Positions 38,249-46,834 of a DNA stretch of 64,000 nt are shown piece after piece. The notes under the pieces were generated by a model that saw only the letters and a program-made list of their open reading frames with translations, searched no databases and was not told the origin of the DNA. The position numbers were made by a program, and so were the translations under genes. Position 1 is the stretch's first letter. Every line of letters begins with the position of its first letter. Source of the stretch: Lentzea terrae (GTDB lineage Bacteria > Actinomycetota > Actinomycetes > Mycobacteriales > Pseudonocardiaceae); NCBI RefSeq assembly GCF_003265345.1, contig NZ_QFWW01000059.1, positions 1 through 64,000 of the forward strand, read 5' to 3'.

Positions 38249-38524
38249 ATGGGCAAATCCATCAACTGGCCGAACGGTGGTTCCCGCACCTGGAGAAAGA
38301 TCCGGGTTGCGGTACTCGAACGCGATAACCACACCTGTCAGTTACGCATATCGCCCAACTGTGAAGGCACTGCCACTCAGGTCCACCACACAAGGCCACG
38401 ATCTCAGGTTGGGGATGACCCTCAATACCTGGAGTCCTCGTGCTGGCCATGCAACAGGATGGCCGGAGAACCGGGTAGCAATCAGGGCACCGAACCGCAA
38501 CCTACTCACATGACGGAGTGGTGA
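38249..38524 (+). CDS. HNH endonuclease
   Basis: 91 residues. HNH pattern: WRKIRVAVLERDNHTCQL with the first Cys, the second Cys in SPNCEG, VHHTRPRSQVGDD with the paired His, and SSCWPCNRMAG with the distal CxxC. Many siphoviruses carry an HNH protein directly beside the large terminase and need it for DNA packaging. Here it is immediately upstream of the terminase. Confidence 0.85.
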   Translation: MGKSINWPNGGSRTWRKIRVAVLERDNHTCQLRISPNCEGTATQVHHTRPRSQVGDDPQYLESSCWPCNRMAGEPGSNQGTEPQPTHMTEW

Positions 38525-38527
38525 CAC

Positions 38528-40231
38528 ATGTCCACTCCCGAACGCATCGTGTCTATATCTGAACTCCTCGGGGAAGACACTTCACCCGAACACACACGTC
38601 AACCCGTTACAACTCCATTTTCCCCATCTATCCACACTCCTGGCCAGGCCGCCCTTTCCGTTTTTGTTTCCGCTGAGAATCCTGAAGCCGAGGAAACCTC
38701 CACAGAAGAGGAACCATCCTCGGAAGAATCCCCGAAAGACACACGATCCCTCGAACAAATCTTCCAGGATGTTTTGAACCAGGAACCAACGTTTCCTGAG
38801 CTTGTCGGTATCACAGAGCCTAGGCTGTGGACAGAACCGCTTCGACCCCTCACGCCTGAGACCTCTCTGGGGTTCGACGTGGTGCGCTGGTGCGTGCAAG
38901 AGGCGGGATGGATGCCGATGCCCTACCAGGCATGGCTCTATGTGCACGCATTGGAACTCCTCCCGAACGGATTCCTCCGTTTCTCGTACATCTTGCTTCT
39001 GGTGTCCAGGCAGAACGGGAAGACCGAATGGGCGAGTTACCTTATTGCGTATTTCATCGCACACGGCCGTAAGGCAGTGCTAGGGACTTCTGCCACGCTG
39101 GAAACCGCCCTTGAAAGCTGGGAAGACTGTGTTGCGGTACTGGAGTCCTTAGAAGACATCTTCGGTTCCGTGCACGTGGTGAAAGGCGCGGGTCGAGTCT
39201 GTGCCACGACACAAAAGCAAGGTGCCAAGTACAAAATCGCGAGTGCTAACCGTAAGGGCGGGCGTGGTAAGAAGCGGATTGACATACTGGTCGAGGATGA
39301 GTTGCGTGAGCATGAGACGTTCGAGGCACATGCCGCTGCGGACTCGACTACGACAGCGGTACCGGATTCGATAACGCTGCTCTTGAGCAACGCGGGCGAT
39401 GTCCGCTCTGTGGTGCTGAATCACTTCCGCAATCTTGCGATAGCGGGCACAGATCCTCACGTGGGGCATTTCGAATGGTCGGCGGATGCCGAAGCACCCG
39501 GATTCGAGATCTCCGATAGACAACAGTGGCGGCAGGCAGATCCCGCACTGGGATTCACCATCACGGAGGATTCGTTAGCGTCGAAGATGACGGGACCGCC
39601 ACAGATCTTCAAAACCGAGAACTTGTGCATTGGCGTCCCCATGCTGAAGGCGCTGGTTCAGCCGTCCTTCTGGGCCTCATGCCTGGACCCCGGCACCCTC
39701 GACCCCTACCGCCGTGCTCTGGCCGTGTGCGTGGCGCTGAGCCCCGATCTGAGCCACATCAGCTTGGTTGCTGCGGCTGTGCTGCCTGATGATCGGGTCA
39801 GAGTCGAGACCGTGAGGGTATGGGACTCCACCACCACTTTCCGAAGTGAGATCAAGGCACTCCTCACCCGCATCAATCCTCGGGTGTTCGGATGGCTCAA
39901 ACAGATGCCAGCAGGACCGAACCCGTTATCTCAGGAGCTAGCGAAACTCCCGCGTAGCACTCCTCTCACTGCCGCTAACACAGCAGAAGCCGTTACCACC
40001 CTCGCAGAACTCATCGGTGCCGCACGTATCGCCCACAACGGGGATGAGTTGCTACAGCATCAGATCTGCGCGGCACCACCTAAGCCACAGGATGCGGTAA
40101 CCGGTGTACCGCAAGACGGCACATTGGCCGTAGCGGGTGCTGTGTGGCTTGCGAGAGGACTCCCCAAAGCGCCGATGTTATGGATGGTGACAGAGAACGG
40201 CGTGATGGTGGGCTCCGATAAGGTGGAGTGA
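38528..40231 (+). CDS. phage terminase large subunit
   Basis: 567 residues. N-terminal acidic linker (about 45-75), ATPase domain with SRQNGKTEWASYL (Walker A-like), the RIDILVEDELREHETF block (Walker B) and a nuclease domain in the C-terminal third with ALAVCVALSPDLSHISLVA. ATG 38528 with GGAG upstream. It drives genome packaging at the portal. No separate small subunit gene is recognised nearby. Confidence 0.9.
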   Translation: MSTPERIVSISELLGEDTSPEHTRQPVTTPFSPSIHTPGQAALSVFVSAENPEAEETSTEEEPSSEESPKDTRSLEQIFQDVLNQEPTFPELVGITEPRLWTEPLRPLTPETSLGFDVVRWCVQEAGWMPMPYQAWLYVHALELLPNGFLRFSYILLLVSRQNGKTEWASYLIAYFIAHGRKAVLGTSATLETALESWEDCVAVLESLEDIFGSVHVVKGAGRVCATTQKQGAKYKIASANRKGGRGKKRIDILVEDELREHETFEAHAAADSTTTAVPDSITLLLSNAGDVRSVVLNHFRNLAIAGTDPHVGHFEWSADAEAPGFEISDRQQWRQADPALGFTITEDSLASKMTGPPQIFKTENLCIGVPMLKALVQPSFWASCLDPGTLDPYRRALAVCVALSPDLSHISLVAAAVLPDDRVRVETVRVWDSTTTFRSEIKALLTRINPRVFGWLKQMPAGPNPLSQELAKLPRSTPLTAANTAEAVTTLAELIGAARIAHNGDELLQHQICAAPPKPQDAVTGVPQDGTLAVAGAVWLARGLPKAPMLWMVTENGVMVGSDKVE

Positions 40232-40237
40232 GCGAAC

Positions 40238-41407
40238 GTGGGCTTTTGGCAGTGGTTAATGGAATCACCTGGTGTTGAGACTTCTCTCAATGCCGAATCT
40301 CCCGCTGTTCAATTCTCCGGCATGCCCGTTGGTAGTGACTATGAGACCTATAAGGCATTGGTAGGCAACGATTACGCAAGCGGAAGAGTCACTAGAGACC
40401 AGATTCGCAGAATCCCAGCTTTCCGTAGGGCAAGAGATCTCATCTGTGGCGTGCCCGCCCAGCTCCCTCTGCACGCGATCAGGGAGCGCGACGGCAAAGA
40501 GGTCAGTCACGATCTTCTGGTCCAGCCGGAGAGCCCCAACGGACTCGTACGCGTGGTCACGGTGGCCCGGACGCTCGAAGATCTCTGGTACGACTCCCGA
40601 TCTCTGTGGCTTGTGTTGCAACGCAATGAGAAGGGGTTTCCTACTGCGGTCGAACGCATCCCTGTGGGCGAGTGGACGCAAGACGAGGACGGCTTGATCC
40701 GGGTACGCGGTAGGGAGCTGCGGATTGAGGATGGGAAGTTCCCTGGGATCTTGTTCATCTCACCAGCAGATCCGATGGTGGAGAGTGCCGCTCCGACCGT
40801 GAAACGGTTGCTGCGCTTGGAAGCCGCCGTGGAGCTGTACAACCAATCCCCAGAGGCCGCCGAGTACTTCACGGCCCCCGGCATCCTGCCGAATGATCCG
40901 ATGCTGACTGAGTTCCTCACCGCGTGGAATGCCTCACGGCAGGCTCGATCCACCGGCTTCATTCCGGACGGCGTAGAGCGCCACGAGGTACAGCGGATGA
41001 CTCCGCAGGAACTGTCCCTTATCGACAGTCGTGAGTTCGAGATCAAAGAGTGTGCGCGGTGCACTGGTATCGACCCCTCGTGGTTGGCAGTCAACCAAAC
41101 TACGCGGTCATACACCAACGAACAGGACATCAGACGCGCGTTCACTGATCTCACAGTGGGACTGCTGACGTCCGCACTCGAACAACGCTTGAGCCTCAAC
41201 GATGTCACCCCGCGCGGACACAAGGTCCTGATCAACTGGGATGCGTTCCTCCGTGGCAACACAAAGGAACGCTACGAGACATACAAGATCGCTGCGGAGA
41301 TCGGGCAGATCACGGGCAAGCCTCCTGTCACGGGCGATGAAATCCGCGAGCTGGAGAACCGCTCTCCCTTGGGAGACAACAACAACGGGGAGCAGACCGA
41401 TGAATGA
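40238..41407 (+). CDS. phage portal protein, HK97 family
   Basis: 389 residues. Features of the HK97-type portal: IRRIPAFRRARDLICGVPAQLPLHAI near residue 60, WYDSRSLWLVLQRNE, and the stem/C-terminal region with ECARCTGIDPSWLAVNQTTRSYTNEQDIRRAF. GTG start, 6 bases after the terminase stop. Forms the dodecameric DNA channel of the capsid. Confidence 0.9.
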   Translation: MGFWQWLMESPGVETSLNAESPAVQFSGMPVGSDYETYKALVGNDYASGRVTRDQIRRIPAFRRARDLICGVPAQLPLHAIRERDGKEVSHDLLVQPESPNGLVRVVTVARTLEDLWYDSRSLWLVLQRNEKGFPTAVERIPVGEWTQDEDGLIRVRGRELRIEDGKFPGILFISPADPMVESAAPTVKRLLRLEAAVELYNQSPEAAEYFTAPGILPNDPMLTEFLTAWNASRQARSTGFIPDGVERHEVQRMTPQELSLIDSREFEIKECARCTGIDPSWLAVNQTTRSYTNEQDIRRAFTDLTVGLLTSALEQRLSLNDVTPRGHKVLINWDAFLRGNTKERYETYKIAAEIGQITGKPPVTGDEIRELENRSPLGDNNNGEQTDE

Positions 41408-43004
41408 TCGCGTCACGTTCGAGTTCGCTCCGAGCACCACACTCAGCGTGGATCAGGAGTCCCGAATGATCTCGGGTATCGCCATCCCGTTGGGTCAGAC
41501 AGCGTGGAAGAAGGGCAAGAAGTGGCGCTTCCTCCGTGACAGCGTCCAGTTCGGACAGCGGACTCCCGCACTGCACAACCACGACGTGAACCGTGGTGTC
41601 GGCAAGCTTGCCTCTCACGAGTGGACTGATGACGCTCTGCGCGTCAAGGTCAAGGTCAGCAAGACAGCACGCGGCGACGAGATCCTTGCCCTTGCTGAAG
41701 ATGGCGCTCTCGGGTTCAGCGTTGGCCTCGATGTCCCGCGTGGCGGAGCCAAGACCGTAGGCGACGAGTTCGTTGTCTCCCAAGCATTCGGCGGAGAGAT
41801 CTCTCTGACGCCGTTGCCCGCCTACGCGGGTGCGATGGTGGAAAGTGTTGCGATGCAAGAGGAAGGGGTGGCCCCGATGGGTGCCGACTCGAAGGTAACC
41901 TTCGACATCACGGAGGGTGCTGCCCCCGTGATCAATATCGAACTCAATTCCAACGACATGGCTGATGCCATCGTGAAGGCGATTGGCGCTCAGACTGCCG
42001 CACCTGCTGAGGGTGGCGACGGACCGCAGTTACAAGCCGTCCCGCGTGTGCACGTGGACGAGGAACTCCCTTACCGCTTCAACGGTTCCCGTGGTGCTCA
42101 CAGCTTCGTGCAGGACGCGTGGAACGGCTACTACAAGAACGACAGTGACGCGCGTACCCGTATGGACAAGTTCCTGAGTGTGGCGTTCGTGGATACCGGC
42201 GATGCTGCAACCCTGACACCCAAGGGTTTCCGCCCTGATCTGTATGTGGATGAGAGAGATGTCAGACGTCCGCTTGCCGGGATGATCAGCGGCGGAACCC
42301 TGAGTGATATCCAGACATTCACTGTGCCCAAGTTCGGCACAGCGGCTGATCTCGTTGCACCGCATGTGGAAGGTGTCGAACCGGAACTCGGTACCTTCAC
42401 CGCGACTGATCAGGATGTTGTGCCACACGCGCTGTCCGGCAAGGTGGAGATCACCAGGGAGCTTGCCGACAAGGCCGGTCCGCAGGTCGACGGAATGATC
42501 TGGAGCAAGATGCTGCGCAGTGCCGCGAACGGTGCAGAGGACCGCATCGCAGACATGTTGGCAGCCTTCACTGATCCGTCCCCGCTCGCACTGAACGGTG
42601 TGGACGTTGCTCTTGCGGATGATCTCGAAGAGACCACGGTCGACGTTGATGATCTCGACCGCTTTGGTGTGCTCGCTGCGGAACCGGCTCTCTTCAAGGC
42701 ACTGGCAACCGCCCGTGACACCACGGGCCGCAAGTTGTTCCCTGCCACTCCTGTGGTCAACGCGGACGGCACACGCTCGAACCTGTGGACTCTCGACCTG
42801 GGCAACGGCCTTACCGCCGTGAAGGTGTCCTCTCTGTCGGATTCCTACCTGATCGAACGTGGTGCCGTATATCAGTGGTTGTCTGCTCCGAGGAAGCTGA
42901 ATTTTGATATTCAGGTGAAGTCGGTCTTCCTGGGCTTCTGGCAGTACTCGGCGGAAGCGATCATTGATGATGCCGGTGTCCGCAAGGTCACCTACACGGC
43001 CTGA
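41400..43004 (+). CDS. fused prohead protease and major capsid protein
   Basis: 534 residues in one frame. Residues about 1-160 are an HK97-type (U35/S78) prohead protease: SRMISGIAIPLG start, catalytic His in PALHNHDVNRGVG, catalytic Ser in GALGFSVGLDVPRG. A linker of about 60 residues follows, then an HK97-fold major capsid domain (about 215-534) ending in the strand LGFWQYSAEAIIDDAGV. ATG 41400 overlaps the portal stop by eight bases. The protease would need to cleave itself from the capsid domain. Confidence 0.88.
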   Translation: MNDRVTFEFAPSTTLSVDQESRMISGIAIPLGQTAWKKGKKWRFLRDSVQFGQRTPALHNHDVNRGVGKLASHEWTDDALRVKVKVSKTARGDEILALAEDGALGFSVGLDVPRGGAKTVGDEFVVSQAFGGEISLTPLPAYAGAMVESVAMQEEGVAPMGADSKVTFDITEGAAPVINIELNSNDMADAIVKAIGAQTAAPAEGGDGPQLQAVPRVHVDEELPYRFNGSRGAHSFVQDAWNGYYKNDSDARTRMDKFLSVAFVDTGDAATLTPKGFRPDLYVDERDVRRPLAGMISGGTLSDIQTFTVPKFGTAADLVAPHVEGVEPELGTFTATDQDVVPHALSGKVEITRELADKAGPQVDGMIWSKMLRSAANGAEDRIADMLAAFTDPSPLALNGVDVALADDLEETTVDVDDLDRFGVLAAEPALFKALATARDTTGRKLFPATPVVNADGTRSNLWTLDLGNGLTAVKVSSLSDSYLIERGAVYQWLSAPRKLNFDIQVKSVFLGFWQYSAEAIIDDAGVRKVTYTA

Positions 43005-43030
43005 TTCGTTGGCGGGTAAGGGAGTTGGCG

Positions 43031-43219
43031 ATGAGTAACCCGATCGGCGACAAGGGTGAGTACCTACAGGAAGTCGCGGAGCAGCCAAGTGAGAAGGCCG
43101 TGAAGCGCGAGAAAGCCAAGCCGGACGAGGCAAAGCGCGCTTCACGGAAGACCGCTACACAGGCGGACGCTCCGAAGCGCGCCAGGCGTTCCACCACGGC
43201 ACGCAAGCGCAAGGCTTGA
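43031..43219 (+). CDS. small lysine-rich phage protein
   Basis: 62 residues, very basic in its second half (PKRARRSTTARKRKA) with alanine, like histone-tail sequences. GGGAG lies 8 bases before ATG 43031. Between the capsid and connector genes, so it may bind DNA or decorate the head; no homologue recognised. Confidence 0.6.
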   Translation: MSNPIGDKGEYLQEVAEQPSEKAVKREKAKPDEAKRASRKTATQADAPKRARRSTTARKRKA

Positions 43220-43263
43220 TCAACGATCAAGAAATTCGCCGACAAAAGTTGGAGGTGTGGATC

Positions 43264-43566
43264 ATGGCGGTGACGCTGCAACAGGCGGCCAACTACGTTG
43301 GTGCGTCTGAAGAGGATGAGTTCCTGATCCTCTTCTTCAACGCTGCTCCGGAGCTGATCAAGGACTACTTGCGCGGCGGGAAGGTCCACCCGTACGTCTT
43401 TGACAGCGCGCATCTTCAACTGGTGTCGGAGTTGTGGATCAGGCGGAACAACCCTGGCGGGATGGTTCAGTATGCAGAAGGTATCCCCGCCAGGTTGGCT
43501 CGTGACGCCATGTTGTCGGTAGCCCCACTGCTGATGTCCAAGCGTGGATTGGGGACGCCAGGATGA
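43264..43566 (+). CDS. head-tail connector protein
   Basis: 100 residues. Opening MAVTLQQAANYVGASEEDEF resembles the first helix of gp6-like connector adaptors, and LVSELWIRRNNPGGMVQYAEG is typical of that family. ATG 43264 is chosen for its GGAGGTG 6-7 bases upstream; the longer TTG reading is unlikely. Sits between capsid and tail genes as expected. Confidence 0.75.
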   Translation: MAVTLQQAANYVGASEEDEFLILFFNAAPELIKDYLRGGKVHPYVFDSAHLQLVSELWIRRNNPGGMVQYAEGIPARLARDAMLSVAPLLMSKRGLGTPG

Positions 43567-43916
43567 TCGAGGAGATGCGTTCTCAGCTCATAGAAGACCT
43601 TGGCGCGCTTGATGTTCCGGTTCATCCGCCGTGGCCTGGTCGGGTAGCGCCTCCCTGTGCCATCGTCGGTTTTGAAGATGGTCGTTACGTGGTCGCTGGT
43701 GACACGTACGGCTCGTTCGAGGTCCTCCTCACGGTCACCCTGCTGGTGGGCGTCTCCGCTACCCGTGTGGCCGATCTGGAGGCCTTGATCGAGGGAACCC
43801 TTGCCAACACTGGGGATTGGTCCCTCAAAGGGGTCGATGAGCCCACAGAGTTCGTTGAGTCGGGGATGTCCCTACTCGGAACCATCGTTCACATAGGCAA
43901 GATCGGGAAGCTGTGA
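43563..43916 (+). CDS. probable tail terminator or completion protein
   Basis: 117 residues, beta-rich, with a hydrophobic strand pair FEVLLTVTLLVGVSATRV and an acidic C-terminal half. Size and position (after the connector, before the tail tube) fit the tail-completion/terminator proteins of siphoviruses. Overlaps the connector by four bases. Assignment mainly from gene order. Confidence 0.6.
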   Translation: MIEEMRSQLIEDLGALDVPVHPPWPGRVAPPCAIVGFEDGRYVVAGDTYGSFEVLLTVTLLVGVSATRVADLEALIEGTLANTGDWSLKGVDEPTEFVESGMSLLGTIVHIGKIGKL

Positions 43917-43929
43917 GGAGTGAAACACC

Positions 43930-44358
43930 ATGGCAGCAATCAAGAAGAACATCCTTCGGCTCACGATCGAGGACGAAGAGCGTAAGTTCGAGGTGTCGAA
44001 AGCCGTCTTCACCAACAAGAAGTCGGAGTCAGACTTCCTCTCGTTCGGTGACGCTGAAGCGGGTGGCGGGCGAGACTGGGCGCTCGATCTCACGTTCGTT
44101 CAAGATCCGGGTGATCCGGACTCGCTCTGGAATCTCATGTACGACCACGCGGGTGAGGAAACCGAGGTGGCGGCCAACTTCTACGGCGCAGACACACCAA
44201 CGGCTACCGAACCTTCTTTCACTGCAACATGTCGCATCGCATTGCCTGATGGTGACGCACTCGGCGGTGAAGCGGATGCGAGTGATTCAGCTCGCCAGGT
44301 GGTGTCCGTGTCGTGGCCTTCCACAAGCGGAAAGCCTGAGCGGGACACGGGTGTCTGA
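43930..44358 (+). CDS. major tail tube protein
   Basis: 142 residues. KKNILRLTIEDEERKFEVSKAVF and GGGRDWALDLTFVQDP are like strands of siphovirus tail tube subunits; the C-terminal VSVSWPSTSGKPE also fits. SD-like GAGGAG upstream. Gene order (terminator, tube, then chaperones and tape measure) supports it. The ATG of the next gene overlaps its last base. Confidence 0.75.
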   Translation: MAAIKKNILRLTIEDEERKFEVSKAVFTNKKSESDFLSFGDAEAGGGRDWALDLTFVQDPGDPDSLWNLMYDHAGEETEVAANFYGADTPTATEPSFTATCRIALPDGDALGGEADASDSARQVVSVSWPSTSGKPERDTGV

Positions 44359-44735
44359 TGGCAAAGGCGATCAAGGCTGAACTCGAAGGCATGTCAGAAG
44401 TCGTGGCACGTCTTAACAGTCTTGGCCTGAAGCTGACCGACATCCCCACCATGCCTGTTGTGGCGCAACGGTATGCGGAGGTAACCGCATCCTTGGCACC
44501 TAAGCGTTCCGGCTTCCTGGCAGGCAAGATCAAGGCTGTGAAGTCGAAGAAGAACCAAGCGGCTGCACGATCTTCCGCGAAGTACAGCGCTGTCATCAAC
44601 TACGGCAACCCGAAGCGGAACATCCGCGCGCAACACTTCATGAACAGAGCTGATGACGTTCTGGCACAAGAACTTATCGCCCTGATCAACAAGGGCATTG
44701 ATCAGCTCATCGCAGAACAGGATCTTCAACCATGA
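44358..44735 (+). CDS. HK97 gp10-like tail/neck protein
   Basis: 125 residues. Resembles the HK97 gp10 family: APKRSGFLAGKIKAVKSKK (basic), KYSAVINYGNPKRNIRAQHF and a C-terminal helical tail. Such proteins are minor head-tail components. Its position after the tube gene rather than before is slightly unusual. ATG overlaps the tube gene's stop by one base. Confidence 0.7.
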   Translation: MAKAIKAELEGMSEVVARLNSLGLKLTDIPTMPVVAQRYAEVTASLAPKRSGFLAGKIKAVKSKKNQAAARSSAKYSAVINYGNPKRNIRAQHFMNRADDVLAQELIALINKGIDQLIAEQDLQP

Positions 44736-45016
44736 CGGACAGACTGCCGCTCGAACAGAGCATCAAGGGTCTCACAGGCTTTGAAGTCATTGCGGCACAG
44801 AAACGCTACGGGATGGACTTCGAGAAGCTGGGAGGCATCCGCACGCTGGTGGCCACGGTGTGGGCGTACGAGAACAGAGCCGAAAAGACGTCGTGGCAAG
44901 CAATCGAGGGGATGACGCTCTCCGAGCTGGAGTCTTACTTCCCCGAACCGGACCTTGATCCTGAGTCAGACCAGGGAAAAGGATCAACTCTCTTGAACGA
45001 GAGTCCCGACGACTAG
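44732..45016 (+). CDS. tail assembly chaperone (gpG-like)
   Basis: 94 residues. Position just before the tape measure gene and content (LTGFEVIAAQKRYGMDF, WQAIEGMTLSELESYF) match tail assembly chaperones. A slippery GGGAAAA lies near its 3' end, so a portion of ribosomes should shift to the second chaperone frame. ATG overlaps the previous stop by four bases. Confidence 0.8.
   Translation: MTDRLPLEQSIKGLTGFEVIAAQKRYGMDFEKLGGIRTLVATVWAYENRAEKTSWQAIEGMTLSELESYFPEPDLDPESDQGKGSTLLNESPDD
44974..44980 (+). promoter_or_regulatory. -1 programmed ribosomal frameshift site GGGAAAA
   Basis: In the chaperone frame it reads G-GGA-AAA, the canonical X-XXY-YYZ heptamer. Slippage by -1 after Lys83 leads into an open frame from 44980 to 45120. 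The result is a fused product of about 130 residues, the gpG-gpT arrangement known from lambda and many siphoviruses. Confidence 0.8.
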
Positions 45017-45024
45017 CCAACATC

Positions 45025-45123
45025 ATGGTGAGCCTGCCTGGTTGGAAGCCTGAGGATTGGTACCGGCTCACCATGAGAGAGCAAGCGGACATCGTTGCAG
45101 CACTGAGGAAAGCGAGGAGGTGA
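45025..45123 (+). CDS. second tail chaperone frame (gpT-like), reached by frameshift
   Basis: Open frame containing LPGWKPEDWYRLTMREQADI and a basic end RKARR, typical of T-frame tails. ATG 45025 could in principle start it, but the frame is open upstream to the slippery site, so its main product should be the 44732-45123 fusion. Stops 6 bases before the tape measure ATG. Confidence 0.75.
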   Translation: MVSLPGWKPEDWYRLTMREQADIVAALRKARR

Positions 45124-45129
45124 ACACAC

Positions 45130-46290
45130 ATGGCGGGCACCGTGCTTGTGAGGGTGACTGCGGACGTCTCCAAAGCCACGTCAGGACTTCGGGACGTCGG
45201 AAACCAGACTCGGGACCTGGGAGAGAAGTTCGACTCCGCAGGAGGCCACTCAGCCAAGCTTGCGGGTGCCCTGGGTGACCTGGGTGGTTCCCTCGCTGCC
45301 GCTGGTGGGGAAGGCAGTGCCCTTGCCAGCATTGGAGAATCGCTCGAAGGTGCGCAGCCGCTGATCATGGGTGTTGCCGGAGCGATGGACATCCTCACTC
45401 TCGCAACGAACCTCGCTCAAGCTGCGTCCGTGAAAGCGGCTGCATCCTGGGTAGCACAGAAGGCTGTTCAGGTAGCGAGCACGGTTGCTACGGGTGCGAT
45501 GACAGCAGCACAGTGGTTGCTGAACGCGGCCTTGAACGCCAACCCGATCGGTCTGATCATCCTTGCGATCACCGCACTTGTGGCCGGAATCGTCTATCTC
45601 GCAACACAAACCCAGTTCTTCCAGACGATCTGGGCTGGACTTCAACCTGTGTTCGAAGCTGTCGGAGAAGTCGCAAAGAAGGTGTTCGAGGGCATCAAGT
45701 TCGTGGTAGAGAAGGTGATCGGCTTCATCGTCGGTTACGTGAAGTTCAACATTGCGATCTTCGTGAAGACGTTCGAGATCATCAAGCAGATCCCCGAGTT
45801 CGTGAAGAACGCCTTCAACGCTGCGGTGGACTTCATCAAGAGCCTGCCTGGTCGGATGATCGAGCTAGCGAAAAACGTCATGCGTGGCCTGGTCGACGGC
45901 ATCAACGCCGGTCTCCAGTGGGTGAAGGACAAGGTTTCGGGACTGGGCAACCTGATCCCCTCCTGGTTGAAGAAAGTCCTTGGTATCTCTAGCCCTTCAC
46001 GCGTCATGAAGACGTTGGGACAGCAGACGATTGATGGTTTGGCTGAAGGTCTTTCGTCGCGCACACAAGCCGTAGAGCGTGCCATGTCCGGCATCAGTGA
46101 TGCGGTAGCGGGTGCAGACCTACGCGCCAACGCGGACATAGAGATTTCCGGCAGTAGCAAGGGTTCTGGTGGTTCCCCGATCACGATCAACGTATATGCG
46201 CATCCCTCGAACAACCCTGCTGAAGTGGGACGCGAGATCGAGAAGTTGTTGCAAGCCAGGAAGTTCGTAGCGGGAGGACTCGATCTCTGA
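45130..46290 (+). CDS. tape measure protein (unusually short)
   Basis: 386 residues. N-terminus MAGTVLVRVTADVSKATSGL typical of tape measure proteins; hydrophobic middle (PIGLIILAITALVAGIVYL) and conserved ISSPSRVMKTLGQQTIDGLAEGL near residue 290. Sets tail length in siphoviruses; at the usual 0.15 nm per residue this would give a tail of about 60 nm, much shorter than common siphoviruses. ATG with GGAGGTG upstream. Confidence 0.85.
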   Translation: MAGTVLVRVTADVSKATSGLRDVGNQTRDLGEKFDSAGGHSAKLAGALGDLGGSLAAAGGEGSALASIGESLEGAQPLIMGVAGAMDILTLATNLAQAASVKAAASWVAQKAVQVASTVATGAMTAAQWLLNAALNANPIGLIILAITALVAGIVYLATQTQFFQTIWAGLQPVFEAVGEVAKKVFEGIKFVVEKVIGFIVGYVKFNIAIFVKTFEIIKQIPEFVKNAFNAAVDFIKSLPGRMIELAKNVMRGLVDGINAGLQWVKDKVSGLGNLIPSWLKKVLGISSPSRVMKTLGQQTIDGLAEGLSSRTQAVERAMSGISDAVAGADLRANADIEISGSSKGSGGSPITINVYAHPSNNPAEVGREIEKLLQARKFVAGGLDL

Positions 46291-46832
46291 TGCCATACGT
46301 TGCTTACGACCCAACACTCTTCACGGTGGAGACCGCAGAAGTGGTCCCCTCGACCGTTGGTGGGTTCGTAGGCAGCGGCCTTGTGGGGCAAGAGGTTCAG
46401 GACTGGGTGCCAGAGAACGGCTTGGCTTCGTTCGACTACACGAACGGCTACCGGTTCGATCCTGCCTCACAGACATTGATCGTGGACTCAGAGACGGCCA
46501 CTGTCAGCATCGCCCGCTACGTTTCCTCTGTGGTGCAGGGACTTCCTGAGAACCCTCTCCGCACGGGCGACAAGGTTCGAGTCACGTACGGAGCGTACTT
46601 CCGTTACCTGGGCACAGTCACAGGCACCACGATGACCTACACAGAGCGTCCGGAAGCGTTGAAGCATCAGGCTCGGTTCGTGGTTCGGTTCACCGCGCAG
46701 TTGCTTGGCACATATGCCATTGCGTTGAGTAAGAGGGTGTGCTGGCAAGAACTTCCCGAGGAATCCGCAGAAGACAGGATCACCCGTTGGGTGAACATCA
46801 TCACTGACCCTGGTCCGTGGGATGGTGACTGA
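46290..46832 (+). CDS. distal tail or baseplate-hub-like protein
   Basis: 180 residues. Lies right after the tape measure, the usual place of the distal tail protein. The N-terminus has PTLFTVETAEVVPSTVGGFVGSG; the central part is beta-rich. Nothing recognised directly. ATG 46290 overlaps the tape measure stop by one base. Confidence 0.6.
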   Translation: MPYVAYDPTLFTVETAEVVPSTVGGFVGSGLVGQEVQDWVPENGLASFDYTNGYRFDPASQTLIVDSETATVSIARYVSSVVQGLPENPLRTGDKVRVTYGAYFRYLGTVTGTTMTYTERPEALKHQARFVVRFTAQLLGTYAIALSKRVCWQELPEESAEDRITRWVNIITDPGPWDGD

Positions 46833-46834
46833 TC

